Source: Prosthecobacter sp. SYSU 5D2 (GTDB lineage Bacteria; Verrucomicrobiota; Verrucomicrobiia; Verrucomicrobiales; Verrucomicrobiaceae). From it: a DNA stretch of 64,000 nt. Positions 1-8,361 of this stretch are shown piece by piece. The notes under the pieces are model-generated. The model was not told the DNA's origin, did no database searches, and saw nothing but the letters and a program-made list of their open reading frames with translations. The stretch spans positions 291,671 to 355,670 of the forward strand of contig NZ_JBBYXL010000008.1 of assembly GCF_039655865.1 (NCBI RefSeq), in the 5' to 3' direction. The position numbers and the translations under genes were made by a program. The first letter of the stretch is position 1, and each line of letters begins with the position of its first letter.

Positions 1-1
1 C

Positions 2-295
2 ATTGCTCAAAAACATGATGGCCCTTCTGATGAATCCAATCTGGCCTTTGCCTGTTACCCTTGCAATTCGTCCAAAGGGCCGAATATCGCAGGAATTGAT
101 CCTGTGAGCGGTGAGATCGTCCGGTTATTTCACCCACGTCAAGATGTGTGGAAGGATCACTTCGCCTGGAAAGAGGCCTGGCTGTTTGGCATAACCAACT
201 TTGCGCGTGCGACCATCCAGGTTTTGAACATCAACGCTCCTGAGGCAGTTGCTTTGCGCGAAAGTCTCCTGGAGGAAGGTTTTGTGTTTGAGTGA
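2..295 (+). CDS. HNH endonuclease, C-terminal part (5' end cut off by window)
   Basis: The frame is open from the first bases, so only the last 97 residues are present. The visible part starts close to the second half of an HNH fold: HDGPSDESNLAFACYPCN keeps the conserved His, the Asn of the SxxNL turn and the CxxCN zinc-knuckle-like pair. It is followed by SKGPNIAGIDPVSGEIV and FHPRQDVWKDHF, the tail typical of stand-alone HNH endonucleases of the McrA-like type. These small nucleases are common orphan genes, and nothing beside it suggests a restriction or toxin role. The gene converges on glyS, with a hairpin between them. Family assignment is firm; substrate is unknown. Confidence 0.8.
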   Translation: MAQKHDGPSDESNLAFACYPCNSSKGPNIAGIDPVSGEIVRLFHPRQDVWKDHFAWKEAWLFGITNFARATIQVLNINAPEAVALRESLLEEGFVFE

Positions 296-337
296 GGGTC
301 CTTTGGCCTGAGGGGGAATATCAAGGACGGGCGGCAT

Positions 338-372
338 AAAAAAGGCCTCCGGATGCGAGCATCACGGAGGCC
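338..372 (-). terminator. Rho-independent terminator of glyS
   Basis: Read on the minus strand, GGCCTCCG pairs with CGGAGGCC around a second inner stem (gatgc/gcatc), and the hairpin is followed by six T residues (the A-run at 338-343). It lies about 55 bases after the glyS stop and between two convergent genes. The T-run is only on the glyS side. Confidence 0.85.
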
Positions 373-425
373 GGTTTGGGGTGGGACTCAGGTCAAGCTG
401 GTCAAACCTGTCAAGACATCCCGCC

Positions 426-2207
426 TCAGCTCACCGCCGCCAGAAGCTTGGGCAGGAGGTCGGAGATTTTGATGCGTTCTTGCTCGCCGCCGTCGCGGTG
501 GCGGAGGGTGACGGTGTCCTGGAGCTCGGGGCCTTTTTCGCCGAGGGTGTCGAAGTCAATGGTGATGCCGAAGGGGGTGCCAACTTCGTCCTGGCGGGCG
601 TAGCGGCGGCCGATGGAGGCGGTCTCGTCGTAGAAGACGTTCATGTGCTTCTTGAGGAGGGCATAGACCTCGCGGGCTTTGGCGACGAGCTCGGGTTTGT
701 TCTTCAGCAGGGGGAAGACGCCGACTTTGATGGGGGCGACGCGGGGGTGCAGGCGGAGGACGGTGATGACTTCCTTTTTGCCTTTCTCATCCACTTTTTC
801 GGTTTCGTTGAAGGCGTTGGCGATGATGGCGAGGGCCATGCGGTCGAGGCCGGCGGAGGGCTCGATGACGTGGGGGACGTAGTTGCCTTTGAAGAGGCGG
901 TCGAACCAGGCGCGGACGTCGGCTTCGGGCATGGGCTCGCCTTTGACCTTGGCCTGCTCGGCGGCGAGACGCTTCTGGATGAGGGCTTCTTTCTGTTCGT
1001 CGGTCAGTTTGGCGGCAGCGTTTTTGAGGTCTTCGTCGAAGACTTCCTGGGTCTTGCCGCTGGCGGTCTGGTGGGCAGTCAAATCGAAGGCGCCACGGGC
1101 GGCGATGCCTTCCAGCTCCTCGGTGCCGAAGGGGAAGTCGCACAGGATGTCCACGCAGGCGCGGGCATAGTGGGCGAGGTCATCCGGCGTCTGCCAGTAG
1201 TACTCCAGCACGCCGCCGAGGCCGATGCCTTCATAGAAGCTGGTGCGCTGGGCGACCCAGTAACGGTGCCACATGTCCCAGCCCCAGTTGGGCTGAGGCT
1301 CGCTGAGATCGGCGGTCTCGCTCCACTGGGCGACTTCGCCGCTGATGATCTCGACGGCTTCATCGGGCTTGATGAAAAATTCGAGCTCCATCTGCTCGAA
1401 CTCGCGGCTGCGGAAGGTGAAGTTCTTCGGCGTGACTTCGTTGCGGAAGGCTTTGCCGATCTGGCAGACGCCGAAGGGGACCTTCATGCGGCTGGAATCG
1501 AAGACGTTTTTAAACTGGGCAAAGATGGCCTGGGCGGTCTCCGGGCGCAGGTAGGTGACGTCGTCCTCGGTCGCGGTGGGGCCGAGGTAGGTCTTGAGCA
1601 TGAGGTTAAAGGGACGTGCGGGGCCGAGTGCGCCGCCGGTTTCCGGATGGAAATCCACGCTGCCTTCGATGGTGTCGCCTTTGGCTTCGCCTAACAAAAT
1701 GATCTCTTCGATTTTGCCTGCGGCCTCGCCCGCATTGGAGGCAATGAGGGTGCGGACGCGCTTGCGGAAGCTTTCGATGTGCTCGCCCTTTTTCATGAGG
1801 ACGGAGATGACGCGGTCCAGCTTCCAGCCGGTGGGGGCCTCGGCACCTGTGTAGTTCATGATGACGCCTTCCTGCGGGTCCACATGATCGGCACGGACGC
1901 GTTTGTTGGTGAGGGAGCACTCGCGCATGAGGTCGGCGAAGGTGTCCACATGGCCGCTGGCCTTCCAGATGGCGGGGTTCATGAGGATGCTGGCATCCAG
2001 TCCGAGGACGTCTTCACGTTCGCGGGTCATGGCATTCCACCAGGCGGTGCGCAGGTTGCGCTTCAGCTCGGCACCGAGCGGGCCGTAGTCCCAGACGCCG
2101 CCACAGCCACCGTAGATTTCGCTGCTTTGGAAGATGAAGCCGCGGCGCTTGCAAAGAGAGACGATTTTCTCCATGAGGGCGGTGTTGTTCTTGGTGTCGG
2201 TGGACAT
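426..2207 (-). CDS. glyS: Glycyl-tRNA synthetase (class II, alpha2 type)
   Basis: Charges tRNA-Gly with glycine in the cytoplasm. The 593-residue protein starts MSTDTKNNTALMEKIVSLCK; the frame is open further upstream, but that extension runs through a simple repeat and is not protein-like. Recognisable parts are the N-terminal GGVWDYGPLG segment, RPETAQAIF near residue 221, the class II motif 2 region FRSREFEQMELEFF near 265, and the motif 3 GLDRMAL segment near 452, followed by an anticodon-binding domain. Length fits the single-chain dimeric enzyme rather than the split GlyQ/GlyS tetramer. No clear Shine-Dalgarno precedes the chosen start. It is monocistronic with its own terminator. Confidence 0.95.
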   Translation of the reverse strand: MSTDTKNNTALMEKIVSLCKRRGFIFQSSEIYGGCGGVWDYGPLGAELKRNLRTAWWNAMTREREDVLGLDASILMNPAIWKASGHVDTFADLMRECSLTNKRVRADHVDPQEGVIMNYTGAEAPTGWKLDRVISVLMKKGEHIESFRKRVRTLIASNAGEAAGKIEEIILLGEAKGDTIEGSVDFHPETGGALGPARPFNLMLKTYLGPTATEDDVTYLRPETAQAIFAQFKNVFDSSRMKVPFGVCQIGKAFRNEVTPKNFTFRSREFEQMELEFFIKPDEAVEIISGEVAQWSETADLSEPQPNWGWDMWHRYWVAQRTSFYEGIGLGGVLEYYWQTPDDLAHYARACVDILCDFPFGTEELEGIAARGAFDLTAHQTASGKTQEVFDEDLKNAAAKLTDEQKEALIQKRLAAEQAKVKGEPMPEADVRAWFDRLFKGNYVPHVIEPSAGLDRMALAIIANAFNETEKVDEKGKKEVITVLRLHPRVAPIKVGVFPLLKNKPELVAKAREVYALLKKHMNVFYDETASIGRRYARQDEVGTPFGITIDFDTLGEKGPELQDTVTLRHRDGGEQERIKISDLLPKLLAAVS

Positions 2208-2216
2208 AAGGGGGAG

Positions 2217-2250
2217 GAATGACGAATGACTGAATGACGAATGACGAACT
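2217..2250. repeat. Imperfect ACGAATG heptamer repeat upstream of glyS
   Basis: Several partly degenerate copies of the heptamer ACGAATG/ATGACGA lie directly upstream of the glyS start. The same heptamer in opposite orientation (CATTCGT) forms a perfect run at 24276-24315, so this is a dispersed simple repeat and not part of glyS. Confidence 0.6.
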
Positions 2251-2385
2251 GAATCCTGGCTGGAACCGGCTCGACAAGGGGCGCGTACGGAGCGCGAGAG
2301 CGGCGATTTCGCAAGGGAAAGGTGGCGCTCTTGGATAACCGCCGATGGCGTGGGGCAAAAAATCACCCGGTTCATCAGGTCCGGC

Positions 2386-2592
2386 TTAGCCGCAGGGTCC
2401 TGACTTATCATCCTCAGTGGGGTCAAAGTCCTGGCAGAACTGCCCTTCGCCAGCAAAGTCCTCCGGCATGGTGCACCGGGTGCACCGGTGGCGGAAAGGG
2501 TGGGCGGTGTCTATCCTGAGCGTGCGGCCCAGCCAGGGCGCATCACGGCGGAAATGCATGCGGCGCAGGCCAGCGGTCATCGGTCTAATCAC
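2386..2592 (-). CDS. Possible small Cys-rich protein (68 aa)
   Basis: The 425-base space between glyS and the TPR gene contains one minus-strand frame that looks more like protein than its neighbours. It has a basic N-terminal half, a CTRCT pair, then an acidic stretch with two further Cys residues ending DDKSGPCG. The CxxC...C...C spacing could be a small zinc-binding module, but no family is recognised. The start could also be the Met at residue 5 (base 2580). There is no clear ribosome-binding site. It may be a chance frame. Confidence 0.3.
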   Translation of the reverse strand: MIRPMTAGLRRMHFRRDAPWLGRTLRIDTAHPFRHRCTRCTMPEDFAGEGQFCQDFDPTEDDKSGPCG

Positions 2593-2632
2593 TCAAGCCT
2601 GCGGCTTGCTGGACAGCCAGTCCTCTGCCCGC

Positions 2633-4366
2633 CTACCCTCCGCTCTTCAAGCTCGCGATCGCGGCGACCATGACACGGGCGAAGATGTAATTTTGCAAAG
2701 GCCGCTTGCGCAGGGATTCCACCTGCTCTGCCCAGGTTTGCTCAAGCTCGGCGGTGGCCTGGGGGGTGAGGGCAGCAGCGGTGGAGGTGACCTTAAGGAT
2801 CATGGCGTCAATGTCACGGCGGATCTGCACATCATCAATCCCGCCGGTGAAACGGCGGGAGAACCCCTGGGCCAGCTTTTGCGCGCCGGCTTTGTCCCCT
2901 TTGTTCAGCAGGGCCAGCAGGCGGGCGCATTCCATATAGGTCACGGAGCTGCGGCGCTGGTTTTCGGCGGAGTATTTGATGGACTCATCCCATTTTTGCA
3001 TCGCCGTGCAAGCCAGGGACAGCTTGTAGGTGTCGAAGGTGGATTTGGGGGATTTTTGCTTCCGCTCATCCTGCTTGGACATGGCCAGGTTCAGGCTGGC
3101 CGCCGCCTCAATGGGCTGGTTCAGCGCCATCTGGCAGGCGGCCAGGTCCAGCAGGGCGTCCACGATATAGCCATCGGAACCGGCTTCCACTGCCCGTTGG
3201 TAATTGCCGTTGAAAATTTGCGCCGCTTGCGGATAGTTGCGCAGACCGAATTCAGCCGCCCCCAGCGCTTTATAAAACCCGTATGGAATGCTTAGCGCAC
3301 CGCCCGCTGGCGGCAGAAAGGGGAATACCTCCGCCAGCGTGGCCTTGGACGCCGCGAAGTCCCCCGTCTCCCCCTGGCTCTCGGCCAGATCGGTGCCCAG
3401 CTCCAGCAGCTTGGACTGGTCAGTGCTAAAATGGGCCTTCGCAGCGGCATAGGCACGCGCATGCCACTCCGCCGCGCGGTCATAACTGCGCTCATATCCC
3501 CGCAGCTTGCCGATCTCGTTATACGCATAGACCACCTGCTCAGAGGTTTCACCATAGGTGTTGGTCGCGTGGTAGATGGCATACTGCTCCTGGGCATCGG
3601 CCAGCGGTTCCTGTCCGGCCCGCAACAGAGGCCGGTTAAAGTGGGCCGAGCGCAGAGCAAAATCCTTCATCTTGCTCGAGCCAGGCCGGTAAAGTCCCAC
3701 CAGTTCCGTCCGCACACCCGTGCCCAGATGCCGCCCGCCCAAATACCAGCCGCCTGCCCGCTGCCGGGACAGCACCACCAGACCGGCCCCTTTTTCAGGC
3801 AGCTTCAGCCCCAACCCGTGCGGATAATAGGCGAAACCCTCGTTCGTTGCGGATACGCTGCCTGCAGCATCCAGCACTTCCATCTTGCTGGCATGCACGC
3901 GCACCTTGTCCATAAAGAAATGCTCTTTCAGCGTGGCCTCCAGCGGCGGGTCAGAGGCCTGTACCGGCAGCTTCACCGGTCCAGTTGCAGTGGGAATCTC
4001 AAGCTCCGTGATCTCCTGCATGTTAGCTACAACGAAGGTTTTGAGGTCATCCGCAAAGATGAAGAGCGCCAGCCCGCCACTGGAGAAAGGAACCTTGATC
4101 ACTCCCGGCTCCAGGTGGCTGATGTCATTGAGCGTCCGGGTGACGCGGTTGTCCGTGGACAGCAGCTCGATCTTGTCCGCATGGAACCGTACGCGCTGAT
4201 AACTATTGAAGGAGCACTCCCAGGTGGAATTGTTCAGTGCGGATAAAAAAGTCTCCGTGCTCTGAAAAGCAGCCCCCGGCTGCTGGGCCTGAATGCCTGA
4301 CCAGGAACCGGACAGGCTTGCTGCAATAATGAGGATCAGAATCTTAAAGGAGCTGGTAGAAATCAT
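2633..4366 (-). CDS. Secreted TPR-repeat protein
   Basis: The start MISTSSFKILILIIAASLSG gives a clean signal peptide ending near AQQ, so I use 4366 rather than the longer open frame. Residues 30-240 contain beta-rich segments with SHD1-like character (for example FNSYQRVRFHADKIELLS). From about residue 250 to the end the chain is helical with TPR-like pairs (AYNEIGKLRGYERSYDRAAEWHARAYAAA, in pieces), then a tail rich in Ala and Leu. It is probably periplasmic and binds other proteins; no enzyme motif is visible. It lies 139 bases downstream of the helical gene at 4506-5837 on the same strand, so the two may be co-transcribed. Confidence 0.7.
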   Translation of the reverse strand: MISTSSFKILILIIAASLSGSWSGIQAQQPGAAFQSTETFLSALNNSTWECSFNSYQRVRFHADKIELLSTDNRVTRTLNDISHLEPGVIKVPFSSGGLALFIFADDLKTFVVANMQEITELEIPTATGPVKLPVQASDPPLEATLKEHFFMDKVRVHASKMEVLDAAGSVSATNEGFAYYPHGLGLKLPEKGAGLVVLSRQRAGGWYLGGRHLGTGVRTELVGLYRPGSSKMKDFALRSAHFNRPLLRAGQEPLADAQEQYAIYHATNTYGETSEQVVYAYNEIGKLRGYERSYDRAAEWHARAYAAAKAHFSTDQSKLLELGTDLAESQGETGDFAASKATLAEVFPFLPPAGGALSIPYGFYKALGAAEFGLRNYPQAAQIFNGNYQRAVEAGSDGYIVDALLDLAACQMALNQPIEAAASLNLAMSKQDERKQKSPKSTFDTYKLSLACTAMQKWDESIKYSAENQRRSSVTYMECARLLALLNKGDKAGAQKLAQGFSRRFTGGIDDVQIRRDIDAMILKVTSTAAALTPQATAELEQTWAEQVESLRKRPLQNYIFARVMVAAIASLKSGG

Positions 4367-4505
4367 AAGCAATGCTGAGCATGAGAGAAATCCAAATGTG
4401 AATCCTGAATTATGCCTGCCGCTGCCAAACGATCCAGCCAAACTTGCACAGCTTTCCATAAACAGATCTTTTATCTGCCGTGCGGAAAACATCCATGACC
4501 CAGGC

Positions 4506-5837
4506 TCAGCCAATGGATGCGGCCAGCGCACGCGCTTCGTTAAACACTGGTTGCAGAAGATCCCGGTGCTTGCTCAGGTCGTCCATGACGGCTTTTGCCG
4601 CTGCGCCGTCAGGACCGTTGGCTGGCACCCACTGCATGTTGACGATCTGACGTTTATGAGAGTCCATCTGTTCCTGCATGGCCTCGATGTGAGGGCGGAT
4701 GGCCTGCAGGGCAGGCTGCAGCCGCAGGGAAGCTTCGCGAAGCAGGGTCTGCGCCGCAGCGATATCCGACGCGAGCTGTGTGGCCCGCTGGCGGGCCTCA
4801 TTCCCCAGGACGCGTGCCGCATTAAAATCGTTGGCCGCCGTGGCCAGCATTTCCACGTCTTCCTCCTCAAGCCCTTTGAGACTGGGCAGACTGGCCAGAG
4901 CATCTGCCTCGTTACCCATGAAGCGGTTGCCCAGGGTGATCTGGCGCTCGATCTGCTCGATCCCCGACTTGATCTCCTCGGAGGCTTTGTACGCCGCTTC
5001 GAGAGCCCGGTAAGCGTCAATCAGATCCCTCAAAATGGTCAGGCAGTTCCCCAGATGGCTGAGCCAGGCTGCATTCCCAGGCACCACGCCTCGTGCAGGG
5101 GTTCCTGCAGCGGAGCTTGTCACCTCAATCGTCCGGAATGTATGCTCCACCCAGACTTTCAGGAGTTCCACCACCACTTTCAAAGCTTGCGCCGCCGTGG
5201 CTAGGCCCGTCCAGCGGTCGTTCATGGTACGCGCACGGCGAAAGGTTCCAATGCCATCCCAGAAGACCTTTTTCGCGGCTTCGAAACCTTCACTGAAGCG
5301 GGAAAAATACACCAGGATCTGCGCGATGGCGGCCGCCTGCTCTGCTGGGGCTGGGGTACTGCTGCCCCCGTGTCCCGCCGCCCCGACCGCCGCCTGCACG
5401 AAAGGCTGGGCCGTTTTCGCCGTATCCAGGATATTCTTGGCCCGGTCAACGTTCGTTTTCACACTCTTGATCCAGGTGGCCATCGAGATGCCAACTTCGG
5501 CCATCTTGCCGGCGGCGATCGTGACCTGGACCCAGTAAATGCGTTCATTGATCAATCTCAGGTCGCCCTCGACCGCGACCTGGGCACCGGTCACCTCGTT
5601 ACGCCGGGCAAACAGCAGCGCCCGCTGCCCCGCGCGGCGGGCGAGGGCTTCAAGCGCGTCGCGTTCATCACTCTGGGCGCTGGTTTGCCGATAGGTAGAT
5701 AATGCGTGAAGATAGGTATTCACGATGCTGCGAAACTGGGGCAGCCCGGCCACCAGCGCCTGATGGGTGCGGTCAGACTCAGCGATGAGGGCATTGGCCC
5801 GGGTTCGCCACTGGGCAGCAATAGGGGAGTCAGGCAT
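4506..5837 (-). CDS. Unrecognised long-helix protein (443 aa)
   Basis: I do not recognise this protein. The chosen start is MPDSPIAAQW; upstream residues are not convincing. It lacks a signal peptide. Almost the whole chain is predicted helical with heptad-like spacing: helices around 1-110, a less polar stretch near 130-160 (AAGKMAEVGISMATWI and FVQAAVGAAGHGG), and long helices from about 280 to the end. Few Cys or His occur and no nucleotide-binding motif is seen. A rod-like or bundle protein is the safest reading. An alpha-pore-forming fold would also look like this, but nothing specific supports it. Confidence 0.6.
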   Translation of the reverse strand: MPDSPIAAQWRTRANALIAESDRTHQALVAGLPQFRSIVNTYLHALSTYRQTSAQSDERDALEALARRAGQRALLFARRNEVTGAQVAVEGDLRLINERIYWVQVTIAAGKMAEVGISMATWIKSVKTNVDRAKNILDTAKTAQPFVQAAVGAAGHGGSSTPAPAEQAAAIAQILVYFSRFSEGFEAAKKVFWDGIGTFRRARTMNDRWTGLATAAQALKVVVELLKVWVEHTFRTIEVTSSAAGTPARGVVPGNAAWLSHLGNCLTILRDLIDAYRALEAAYKASEEIKSGIEQIERQITLGNRFMGNEADALASLPSLKGLEEEDVEMLATAANDFNAARVLGNEARQRATQLASDIAAAQTLLREASLRLQPALQAIRPHIEAMQEQMDSHKRQIVNMQWVPANGPDGAAAKAVMDDLSKHRDLLQPVFNEARALAASIG

Positions 5838-6046
5838 AAGGGAGCGGAAGTTTATGCTGCGGTTTTTAGGCCACCCGGAGGGCAGATGCATGCGGACCCA
5901 GTGACCCGCCGGCGATTTATATCTTCTATATACTTAAAGTTATACCACCACCCGCCAGTCTCCAGCGAGAAAAATTTTCGTGTCACGGCCGCCACGATTG
6001 CCGGGCTCTCATTTGACCTCCCTCCCGCCTCTGCTACAGGGTAAAG

Positions 6047-7255
6047 ATGGTCCCACGCAAGTTTGTCCCGCACCCCTTTGCCTATCACCAGGAGCTCGAT
6101 GTCCACATTGACAACCTGACCAATGAGGGCAGCGGAGTCGCGCGGGTGGATGGCTGGGTGGTTTTTGTGCCCTTTGCCCTGCCGGGGGAAAAGGTGCGCT
6201 GCCGCATCTTCCGCAATCACAAGAACTACAGCAATGCCGACTTGGTGGAGGTGCTGGAGCCTTCTCCAGAAAGGGTGGAGGCGCCCTGCCCGCTCTTCGG
6301 CACCTGCGGTGGCTGCCAGTACCAGCACTTGGATTACCCCAAGCAGATCGAATGGAAACGGCGGCAGGTGGAGGAGTTGCTGAAGCACATGGCCAAGATC
6401 GAGCACCCCGTGCTGCCGGTCATCGCCTCGCCCAGGCAGTATGGCTACCGGTCCAAAATCACCCCGCATTTCCACAAACCCAAAGCGGGTGAGATTGGGG
6501 CCATCGGCTTCCTCCGCGTGGGCACGCGCAATGCCATGGTGGATGTGGAGCAGTGTCCCATCGCCATGCCGCAGCTCAATGAGCAACTCACCATCGTCCG
6601 GGCGCAGGCACGGGCCAATCAGGACGCCATCAAAAACGGTGCCACCCTGCTCATGCGTGCCGCTGTGAACGGTGTGCTCACCAAGGCGGATCAAATCGCC
6701 ATCGAGCAGGTGGGGGACGTGAAGTTCGAATTCCAGGCGGGCGATTTCTTCCAGAACAACCCCTTCATCCTCGCCGACTTTGTCGGTTACGCCGTCGCGG
6801 AGGCCCAGTCTGCCGGGGCGCGTTTCCTGGTGGATGCCTATTGCGGCAGCGGCCTCTTTGGCATCAGCGCCGCCCGTCATTTTGAGGAAGTGCTCGGCGT
6901 GGAGCTGTCCGAAAGCGCCGTGCGCAAAGCCGCCCACAATGCCGAGATCAACGGTCTCACGAACTGCCGCTTCCTCGCCGCCGATGCACGGGAGATCTTC
7001 AAAGAAGTGCCCCACGCCGGGCATGACACTGTCGTCATCATTGACCCGCCGCGCGCCGGTTGCAGCGAGGAATTCCTGCAGCAGCTCTTCGCCTTTGATC
7101 CCAAGCGCGTCGTTTACATCTCCTGCAATCCCGCCACCCAGATGCGCGACCTCGTCCTCTTCACCGAAGCCGGATTCAAGCTGGAAAAAGTACAACCCTT
7201 TGACCTCTTCCCGCAGACCAAGCACCTGGAATGTGTGATGACGCTGAGCCGGTAG
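6047..7255 (+). CDS. TRAM-domain RNA (uracil-5-)-methyltransferase (RlmD/TrmA family)
   Basis: Transfers methyl from SAM to C5 of a uridine in 23S rRNA or tRNA. Residues 15-75 form the TRAM domain. The iron-sulfur ligands are visible: Cys81, Cys87 and Cys90 in CPLFGTCGGC, and Cys170 in VEQCPIAMP. The SAM site is DAYCGSGLFGI near 263-273. The family motif FFQNNPF lies near 234-240. DPPRAGC near 333-339 is followed by the catalytic Cys360 in ISCNP. The 402-residue length is normal. The cluster favours an RlmD/RlmC-like rRNA enzyme over TrmA, but the exact target cannot be told. It ends against a REP-like hairpin and converges on znuA. Confidence 0.9.
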   Translation: MVPRKFVPHPFAYHQELDVHIDNLTNEGSGVARVDGWVVFVPFALPGEKVRCRIFRNHKNYSNADLVEVLEPSPERVEAPCPLFGTCGGCQYQHLDYPKQIEWKRRQVEELLKHMAKIEHPVLPVIASPRQYGYRSKITPHFHKPKAGEIGAIGFLRVGTRNAMVDVEQCPIAMPQLNEQLTIVRAQARANQDAIKNGATLLMRAAVNGVLTKADQIAIEQVGDVKFEFQAGDFFQNNPFILADFVGYAVAEAQSAGARFLVDAYCGSGLFGISAARHFEEVLGVELSESAVRKAAHNAEINGLTNCRFLAADAREIFKEVPHAGHDTVVIIDPPRAGCSEEFLQQLFAFDPKRVVYISCNPATQMRDLVLFTEAGFKLEKVQPFDLFPQTKHLECVMTLSR

Positions 7256-7284
7256 TACAGTAGTCATCACTCTCCGAGTGATGA
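7256..7284 (+). repeat. REP-like hairpin, copy 1 (GTAG foot)
   Basis: GTAG at 7260-7263 stands at the foot of a perfect hairpin: TCATCACTC at 7264-7272, loop TCC, GAGTGATGA at 7276-7284. The element begins one base after the methyltransferase stop. A foot tetranucleotide plus short imperfect palindrome is the layout of REP sequences mobilised by RAYT transposases. Confidence 0.75.
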
Positions 7285-7357
7285 TTCCCTGAACATCCGG
7301 TCGCCAGGAAGACTCCCGCTTCAATCACCACATCCCAAGCCGCTTGACCTTCTCAGA

Positions 7358-7385
7358 CCATCACTCGGAGAGTGATGACTACTGT
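7358..7385 (-). repeat. REP-like hairpin, copy 2 (inverted)
   Basis: This is the reverse complement of copy 1 (CATCACTC-GGA-GAGTGATG at 7359-7377, then CTAC at 7379-7382). Together the two form a head-to-head pair 74 bases apart. The znuA stop codon (7379-7381) lies inside the foot of this copy. Confidence 0.75.
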
Positions 7386-8278
7386 GCCGGAGCCAGCGCC
7401 GCCACGATGACGCGCACATTGTGCGCCAGCATCGTCTCAAAGGTGTGCGCGTTTTTAGACGTGCCATCGGCCACCAAGGACTGTCCTGTTTTCACGCCGG
7501 TGCTGCGGACGATTTCGGTCAGCACTTTCGGATTGGCCTGGTCTTCCGGAAACACGGCCTTGATGTTGTTATCGCGGATGGCCTGGATGGTCTGGGCGAT
7601 GTACTGGGCGGAGATGTCGTCGCTGCGGCCAATGCCCAGCATCGGGATGGTTTTGAAGCCATATTCTTTGCAGAAATAGCCGAACGCCGCGTGCGCCGTC
7701 ACCAGCTTGCGGTCCTTGCGAGGGATGCGGGAGATCTCCTTTTGCGCCCAGCTTTTGAGCTGCATGAACTTCACACCTGCTGCCTTGGCCCCGGCTTCAT
7801 AAGCCGCTGCATTGGCCGGATCTGCCGCGCTGAATTCATCCGCAATAATGCGGGCGGCGCGTTTCATGTTCTCCGCGCTGTGCCACCAATGCGGGTCAAT
7901 GCTGCTCTTGGCATGCGCCGGGCAGCAGACGAAGATTTCGTTGGAGGGATCCAGCAGGAGCGAGGGAATCAGACGGCCCACTTCCACCACCTTCACGCCG
8001 CTGCCCACGCTGTCGCGCAGCTTGTCCAGATAGGTCTCCAGATGCTTGCCACAGGCCAGGATCAAAGGGGCACCGCGCATGGCCGCCACGTCCCGGGCGG
8101 AGGGCTCAAAATGGTGCACATCCCCGCCCGCCTTCAGCACTTCCACCACCTCCACATTCCCCCCGCCGACCTGCCGGGCCACATCGGCCAGGATGGGATG
8201 CAGCGTTGCCACTTTGAGCGCGGCCTGGGCGCTGAGGCTCAGGGAAAGCAGGAAAAGAATAGAGGCAAAAATTTTCAT
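7379..8278 (-). CDS. znuA: Zinc ABC transporter substrate-binding protein (ZnuA-like)
   Basis: Periplasmic metal-binding protein of the cluster A-I type. A signal peptide (MKIFASILFLLSLSLSAQA) is followed by the lobed fold. Candidate metal ligands are His55/His56 in GGDVHHFEPS, His130 in DPHWWHS, His196 in VTAHAAFGYF, and an acidic residue in the last lobe. Histidines in three ligand positions and the zinc-type outer-membrane neighbour favour zinc over manganese. The membrane and ATPase subunits (znuB, znuC) are not in the window. A motif shared with the upstream barrel gene lies 55-75 bases before the start. The stop codon falls in a REP-like element. Confidence 0.85.
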   Translation of the reverse strand: MKIFASILFLLSLSLSAQAALKVATLHPILADVARQVGGGNVEVVEVLKAGGDVHHFEPSARDVAAMRGAPLILACGKHLETYLDKLRDSVGSGVKVVEVGRLIPSLLLDPSNEIFVCCPAHAKSSIDPHWWHSAENMKRAARIIADEFSAADPANAAAYEAGAKAAGVKFMQLKSWAQKEISRIPRKDRKLVTAHAAFGYFCKEYGFKTIPMLGIGRSDDISAQYIAQTIQAIRDNNIKAVFPEDQANPKVLTEIVRSTGVKTGQSLVADGTSKNAHTFETMLAHNVRVIVAALAPAQ

Positions 8279-8330
8279 GGCAGTGGAAAGAGGGATGGGC
8301 AGCCTGTCACCAGACTGCCCAAGAGAAAAA

Positions 8331-8354
8331 CGTTTGTTAATGCAAGATTGTTGC
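8331..8354. promoter_or_regulatory. Putative zinc-regulator operator upstream of znuA
   Basis: TTTGTTAATGCAAGATTGTTG at 8333-8353 matches 19 of 21 bases with the inverted site at 9704-9724 upstream of the barrel gene. Both sites are roughly 50-75 bases before their start codons. A shared operator, most likely for a Zur-type Fur-family repressor, is inferred from gene function; the regulator is not in the window. Confidence 0.5.
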
Positions 8355-8361
8355 TAAAAGA

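Noticed and set aside
381..1694. Long plus-strand open frame across glyS
   Set aside because: It is antisense to a clear glycyl-tRNA synthetase and arises from GC-rich codon bias; its Gly/Val/Ala/Asp-rich product shows no motifs.
5852..7324. 490-codon minus-strand open frame across the uracil methyltransferase
   Set aside because: The opposite strand carries all family motifs (Fe-S cysteines, DPPRAGC, SCNP), so this is a shadow frame.
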